A DNA stretch of 11,269 nucleotides from contig JADNRX010001315.1 of NCBI GenBank assembly GCA_015501595.1, positions 1-11,269 of the forward strand, given 5' to 3'. The position numbers were made by a program, and so were the translations under genes. This stretch comes from Hymenopellis radicata (taxonomy: Eukaryota > Basidiomycota > Agaricomycetes > Agaricales > Physalacriaceae). The notes under the pieces were generated by a model. It made no database searches. It was not told where the DNA came from and worked only from the letters and a program-made list of their open reading frames with translations. Below, one piece after another: positions 7,637 through 11,269 of this stretch (the first letter of the stretch is position 1; each line of letters begins with the position of its first letter).

Positions 7637-8578
7637 ATGTGGCAGCAGCAAGAACCGTCGTATGAGAGCACGTCCGCCCAAGGCGCCTATTATTCGCAGC
7701 CAGCCAACCTCCAATTCTACTCGCCCGCAGACAGCGCCAATGGCTTCTATCCCGGCTCCCGCCCAAGTCTCGACGGCAACATGGCTGCACAGGGCCCCAT
7801 GTCGTCGTCCTCCGCGACCGCGCCCGGCTTTGGCGGCAACATCCAAGTCCAGGGCCCCTGGTGGACGGCCTTTGGCACAGGCGGATTCGAGGGCGAGCCT
7901 CCCCTGCTCGAAGGTGCGCGCCGCCTCCTACCGTCTTGTTGTCACTGAACACGTCGCTGACTAGAGCTCGGCATAAATTTCTCGCATATACGCGCCAAAT
8001 CCATGACCGTCCTCAACCCCCTCAGCGCCGTCGACGAGCGCATAATGGACGACGCTGACCTCGCCGGACCCATCATATTTGTCTTTTGCTTTGCTCTCTT
8101 CCTGCTTCTGGTACGTTGCACCCCCCATATTTGCTCACGTTTTCTGACAACTCCCCAGTCCGGAAAACCAAACTTTGGCTACATATACGGCGTTGGCCTA
8201 TTCGGCTCCCTCTCCATCTACGCCCTCTTGAACCTCATGTCAGAAAAAGGTATCGATGCATACCGCACAGCGTCAGTCCTGGGATACTGTATACTACCAA
8301 TGGTCGGCGTAGGCGCCGTCAGCATCATGGTTGCTCTCGAGTACGTCCTGTCTCCAAATTACACGTTATTCCTCCATTCATCACAACCCAGTGACGTGTT
8401 CGGTTACATCCTCGCCCTCCTTTCCATTATCTGGTGCACGTACTCTGCCTCCGGCATATTTGTTGCTGTCTTAAGAATGTCCGACCAGCGTCTACTCGTC
8501 GCATATCCAGTTGGATTATTATATGGGTGCTTCGCTTTGCTCAGTGTCTTCACAGGCGCTGCCGCTTCTGGCAAGTGA
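7637..8578 (+). CDS. YIP1: YIP1 (YIPF5-type) ER-Golgi transport membrane protein
   Basis: Yip1 family proteins are five-pass membrane proteins of the early secretory pathway that bind Rab/Ypt GTPases and act in COPII vesicle formation (family knowledge). Exons are 7637-7913, 7965-8110, 8159-8340 and 8392-8578, totalling 792 nt or 263 residues, with introns of 51, 48 and 51 bp and no frame break. The N terminus (residues 1-~110) is Gln/Tyr/Ser/Pro-rich and cytosolic. Then come the family motifs PPLLEELGINF, DDADLAGPI, FGYIYGVGL, LLNLMS and RTASVLGYCILPM, and LLVAYPVGLLYGCFALLSVF near the end. Membrane segments lie near residues 124-141, 146-168, 180-202, 206-230 and 236-255. The start at 7637 has A at -3 and gives a family-like MWQQQEPSY opening; an in-frame ATG at 7589 would add 16 residues. 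Eight residues (TGAAASGK) follow the usual ...SVF end. Confidence 0.95.
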
Positions 8579-8750
8579 TCTTCCTTCTTATCAATGGACT
8601 ACGCGGATATCAATGTACGTTACGCTAATACTACATACTGTGCGGATTGCCTGAAGCCACGGAAAAAACTCTAAGATGTCAAAGTACGCCACAGTACGTC
8701 TCAAGATTATAACTCCCATTATATGTCTATACATTATATACTGAATTAAA
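8579..8750. other. Convergent spacer between YIP1 and CSF1
   Basis: These 172 bp separate the two stop codons and must carry both 3'UTRs. The right half is AT-rich (8701-8750) with ATTATAT/TATATA-type stretches of the kind that could serve 3'-end formation on either strand. No coding feature is seen. Confidence 0.5.
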
Positions 8751-11269
8751 TTATACTATCCGTGCGTCCAAGAGCTGTCGACTATACAGCTTTAATAGAA
8801 CCTCCATAATCTCCTCCAGAGGTGTCGTTGCATACTCGTTAACATACTGCGGCAATGAGTCCTCCAGACTGAACCCGGCCTTTTTCATAAAGAAGGGATG
8901 CATCACGTTTGGCGTAGCCTCTCCCAGTTGTCGCATGTTCAGCCGTTCGATGTGGCGTTGCCGTGGCAGGTAGATGAGCCCGGGACGTGTAGAAGAAGGC
9001 GCGGCGCCACCATCTTCTCCGGTAGGGACAGACAGCAGATTCCCCTCACCCAACGGCGGCAGAGAAAACGTAGTTGTTGCAGAAGAAGCAGAACGCGGCG
9101 CGGTAGTCGATGTTACCGAGAGACTCGACCGCGCAGCTGGTGCTGACCTAGGAGCCTCGAAAGTACCGATTACATCAGGTCCCTTCCTTCGCAGCGACGA
9201 TATGTTCGTCGGTGCACTCAAAGCATTCATCCACTCCGACGCCGCCTTCACCTGCTCCATCTCCCTCGTCAACGTCTTTCGCAGCACCGCCAGCCACGAG
9301 TAAAGACCAACGTTGAGCGCAATGTAGATATCCTCGTACTCCTCTTTGCCCTGCAGCCGCAAGAAGGAACTGTCAAAGTCGTACTGCAAGACCGTATTCC
9401 CCTCCTTTTGCGTTTCCTCGCTAACCATGTGCATCTTCATTGACGGCAATCCAACGATGGTCGCTTCCGATGCGCCCCTCATGAGCACATTCAGCCAATC
9501 ATTATTGTCCGAAAACTGCAGTGCGGACACAGTGTGTCCAAGTTGAGAGAGACGAGATATGGTCATTCCAGTGAACGACAACGAGATGTCTCTCTTCGAC
9601 GGTTCGCCCGACTGTATCAGACGATCCAGTCGCGCTCGGACATTCCGGCCCACAATTTGGGCTGCCTCAACGTCATCCATGCTTCGAGGAAACACGACCA
9701 GACGCAAAAGGTCGAGGCGTAAGCTCATATGCTGCCGAATGATGTATGAAAGACCGGTCTCAGTCGCCTCCTGGATACGACTCCGTGCTGAATTAATCAT
9801 AGCTTCGGCGACAGCAGACAGTGGATTGTCAGGCTGAGGGGCACGCGTACTACGGAAAGTCTTCGAGTCGCGACTAGCACCGTCTCTCTGTATCTCCAAG
9901 TTGGCCTTGAACTTGTTCACGTACGAGAGAATCTGGGGGATGGTGCCGATGGTAGCAGCAGCAACGATCTCGGGACCAACAATAGTAAACGACAGCCTTA
10001 GAGGCCGACTTTGGGAAGGAGGGTGGGCTAGGACTTGCGACCAATCGTCGAAAATTTCGACAGCAAGAGGTTCGGCCCTAGAATTCGAGACCATGTTAAT
10101 AACTGCAAGACATGGCAATGAAGCGACGTTACCGGTAGTGTAGCAGTTTTTGATGTTCAGACTCCAGGGCGACGATGAATGGACCGCTCGTCATCCTCAA
10201 CTCCAACATTCGACTCTGAGAACCAACTTCTTCGTGGGACTGTTCGATACGCCTAATGGTCTGGAAGACACAGTCACCGACGTGAACTTTGCCTCCGATA
10301 TTTCCGTGCCGTCATAGACACATCGCCGACAGACAGAGAAACCTCGTTTATCGACTCTGTCAACTTCGTCCGAAGAACAGAATCCCGCAAATCGAGCACA
10401 ATGGTACTGATGGACTGTCCAAGGTCCACGTCCAGCTTGATTTGTCGAATCCGGATCAGAAGAACGGTGCTGTATTCCGTTGAGGCGAAGGAGACAGGAT
10501 AATAGATGTATCGGGGGTGACGATTTGGATGGGGTCTTGATGTCTGGTACAGAGTTCCTTCCATTAAACATTGGGATCCTGTCAAGCCAGACAGCTTTGA
10601 AGCAGAGAACATCCTGTAATCGCGAAAAGCGTACACCGCCAAGGAATTCTGTGTCCAGAATGAGGGACAACGGTGCTGATGGACCGGCCAGGCGCAACAT
10701 CAAGTTTGGAGAAGCCAACAGAAAAAGCAAGATTTCGAGCATCAAGACTGACACAGTCTTCGCTCAGGAATCCGTGACGTAAACCAATTGTGAGCCCTCC
10801 AACACTGCCCGTGAATGTAACGTTTCGAGCTCCTGGAGACACGTTGACGACGAATCCGCCGCTGTCCCAATGAAGGGCAGCGACGACGTTGACATCAGGT
10901 TTGCAAGTAAGCTCCAATTTCGATTGGTCAATCCGCAGACTAAAGCTGATTTGCATGCTGGAAGTCTCGCGAGGACTGACAGTATCCTCGACCACAGGAT
11001 CCAGTGACGGTGCAACTGGCGCAGTCGGACTGCTTTGCCGCATTCGATGTTCTATCCGGCTGACCAGCTCGTGAAAAAAGGAAGTAATGTTGGCCGCAAA
11101 GTGTTTTTGGCTGGAGTGCACGGTGCTTTGAACATCAGAAGAGAGGATCCTCTTCGTTCTCGTCATCAAACTTGTGCGATGCTGGAGTGGCTCGATACTC
11201 CATCCACACCGAGACGCCAGGGAGATTGAAAACTCTCCACCCACTTCTAGAACTTCGTCATCAGTGCGA
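8751..11269 (-). CDS. CSF1: CSF1 C-terminal part (BLTP1/Tweek-type bridge-like lipid-transfer protein), partial, with three frame shifts
   Basis: Csf1 is a very large (about 3000 residues in yeast) VPS13-like rod protein thought to move lipids at membrane contacts; the human relative is BLTP1/KIAA1109 (family knowledge). The window holds about the last 820 residues. Exons are 11269-10133 (open to the edge) and 10077-8751, split by a 55-bp intron (10078-10132, GTAACG...TTCTAG). Segments I recognise are TEFLGGVRFSRLQDVLCFKAVW, cut short here as FSRLQDVLCFKAVWLDRIP, then IKLDVDLGQSIS, RTKLTESINEVSLSVGDVSM, GPEIVAAATIGTIPQILSYV, and the C terminus HPFFMKKAGFSLEDSLPQYV and EYATTPLEEIMEVLLKLYSR. 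A Ser/Ala/Thr/Pro-rich linker lies before the C-terminal block. The last exon (1327 nt) is clean, but the upstream exon changes frame by one extra base near 10666-10672, between ~10470 and 10560 (perhaps the G5 run at 10513-10517) and near 10303-10308. Confidence 0.85.

Noticed and set aside
7452..7952. Long minus-strand open frames running across the NSA2 start and the YIP1 first exon
   Set aside because: They read through the NSA2 first intron and antisense to the clearly conserved YIP1 exon, and give Arg/Gly/Pro-rich sequence without motifs.
8898..9303. Plus-strand frames within the CSF1 last exon
   Set aside because: They overlap the Ser/Ala/Thr-rich linker of CSF1 antisense and show no family similarity.

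Overview
The window looks like nuclear DNA of a filamentous fungus, most probably a basidiomycete (Agaricomycotina-like). The reasons are many very short spliceosomal introns (48-59 bp, GT...AG, with CTNAY-like branch sites), compact spacing between genes, and protein sequences that read like basidiomycete versions of conserved eukaryotic housekeeping genes. No bacterial features (operons, Shine-Dalgarno sites, CRISPR, insertion sequences), RNA genes or intact transposons were seen.

Layout, left to right: (1) 1-853 (+), the 3' part of an unrecognised gene with a long Ser/Pro-rich, His/Asp-containing tail, followed by an open stretch beyond its in-frame TGA (to 1045). (2) 1046-2397, a long convergent spacer with no convincing gene but with an imperfect inverted repeat of about 67 bp. 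(3) 2398-6152 (-), CTR9, the TPR scaffold of the Paf1 transcription-elongation complex, 11 exons, with four single-base frame disruptions. (4) 6503-7550 (-), NSA2, a 60S ribosome-biogenesis factor, six exons including a 6-nt microexon and an 8-nt terminal exon. (5) 7637-8578 (+), YIP1, a five-pass ER/Golgi membrane protein, divergent from NSA2 across only 86 bp. (6) 8751-11269 (-), the C-terminal ~820 residues of CSF1, a giant VPS13-like lipid-transfer protein, with three +1 frame shifts in its upstream part; the gene runs off the right edge.

The genes are not one pathway. They are ordinary conserved housekeeping genes (transcription elongation, 60S assembly, early secretory traffic, lipid transfer). 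I found no evidence of a novel defence, biosynthetic or mobile system. The points worth a second look concern gene structure: the NSA2 microexon, a probable GC-AG intron in CTR9, the clustered single-base frame breaks in CTR9 and CSF1 (most likely uncorrected assembly indels, since NSA2 and YIP1 are intact), the in-frame TGA in gene 1, the very short NSA2/YIP1 bidirectional promoter, and the inverted repeat in the 1.35-kb spacer. All exon boundaries were derived by eye from splice signals plus remembered family conservation.
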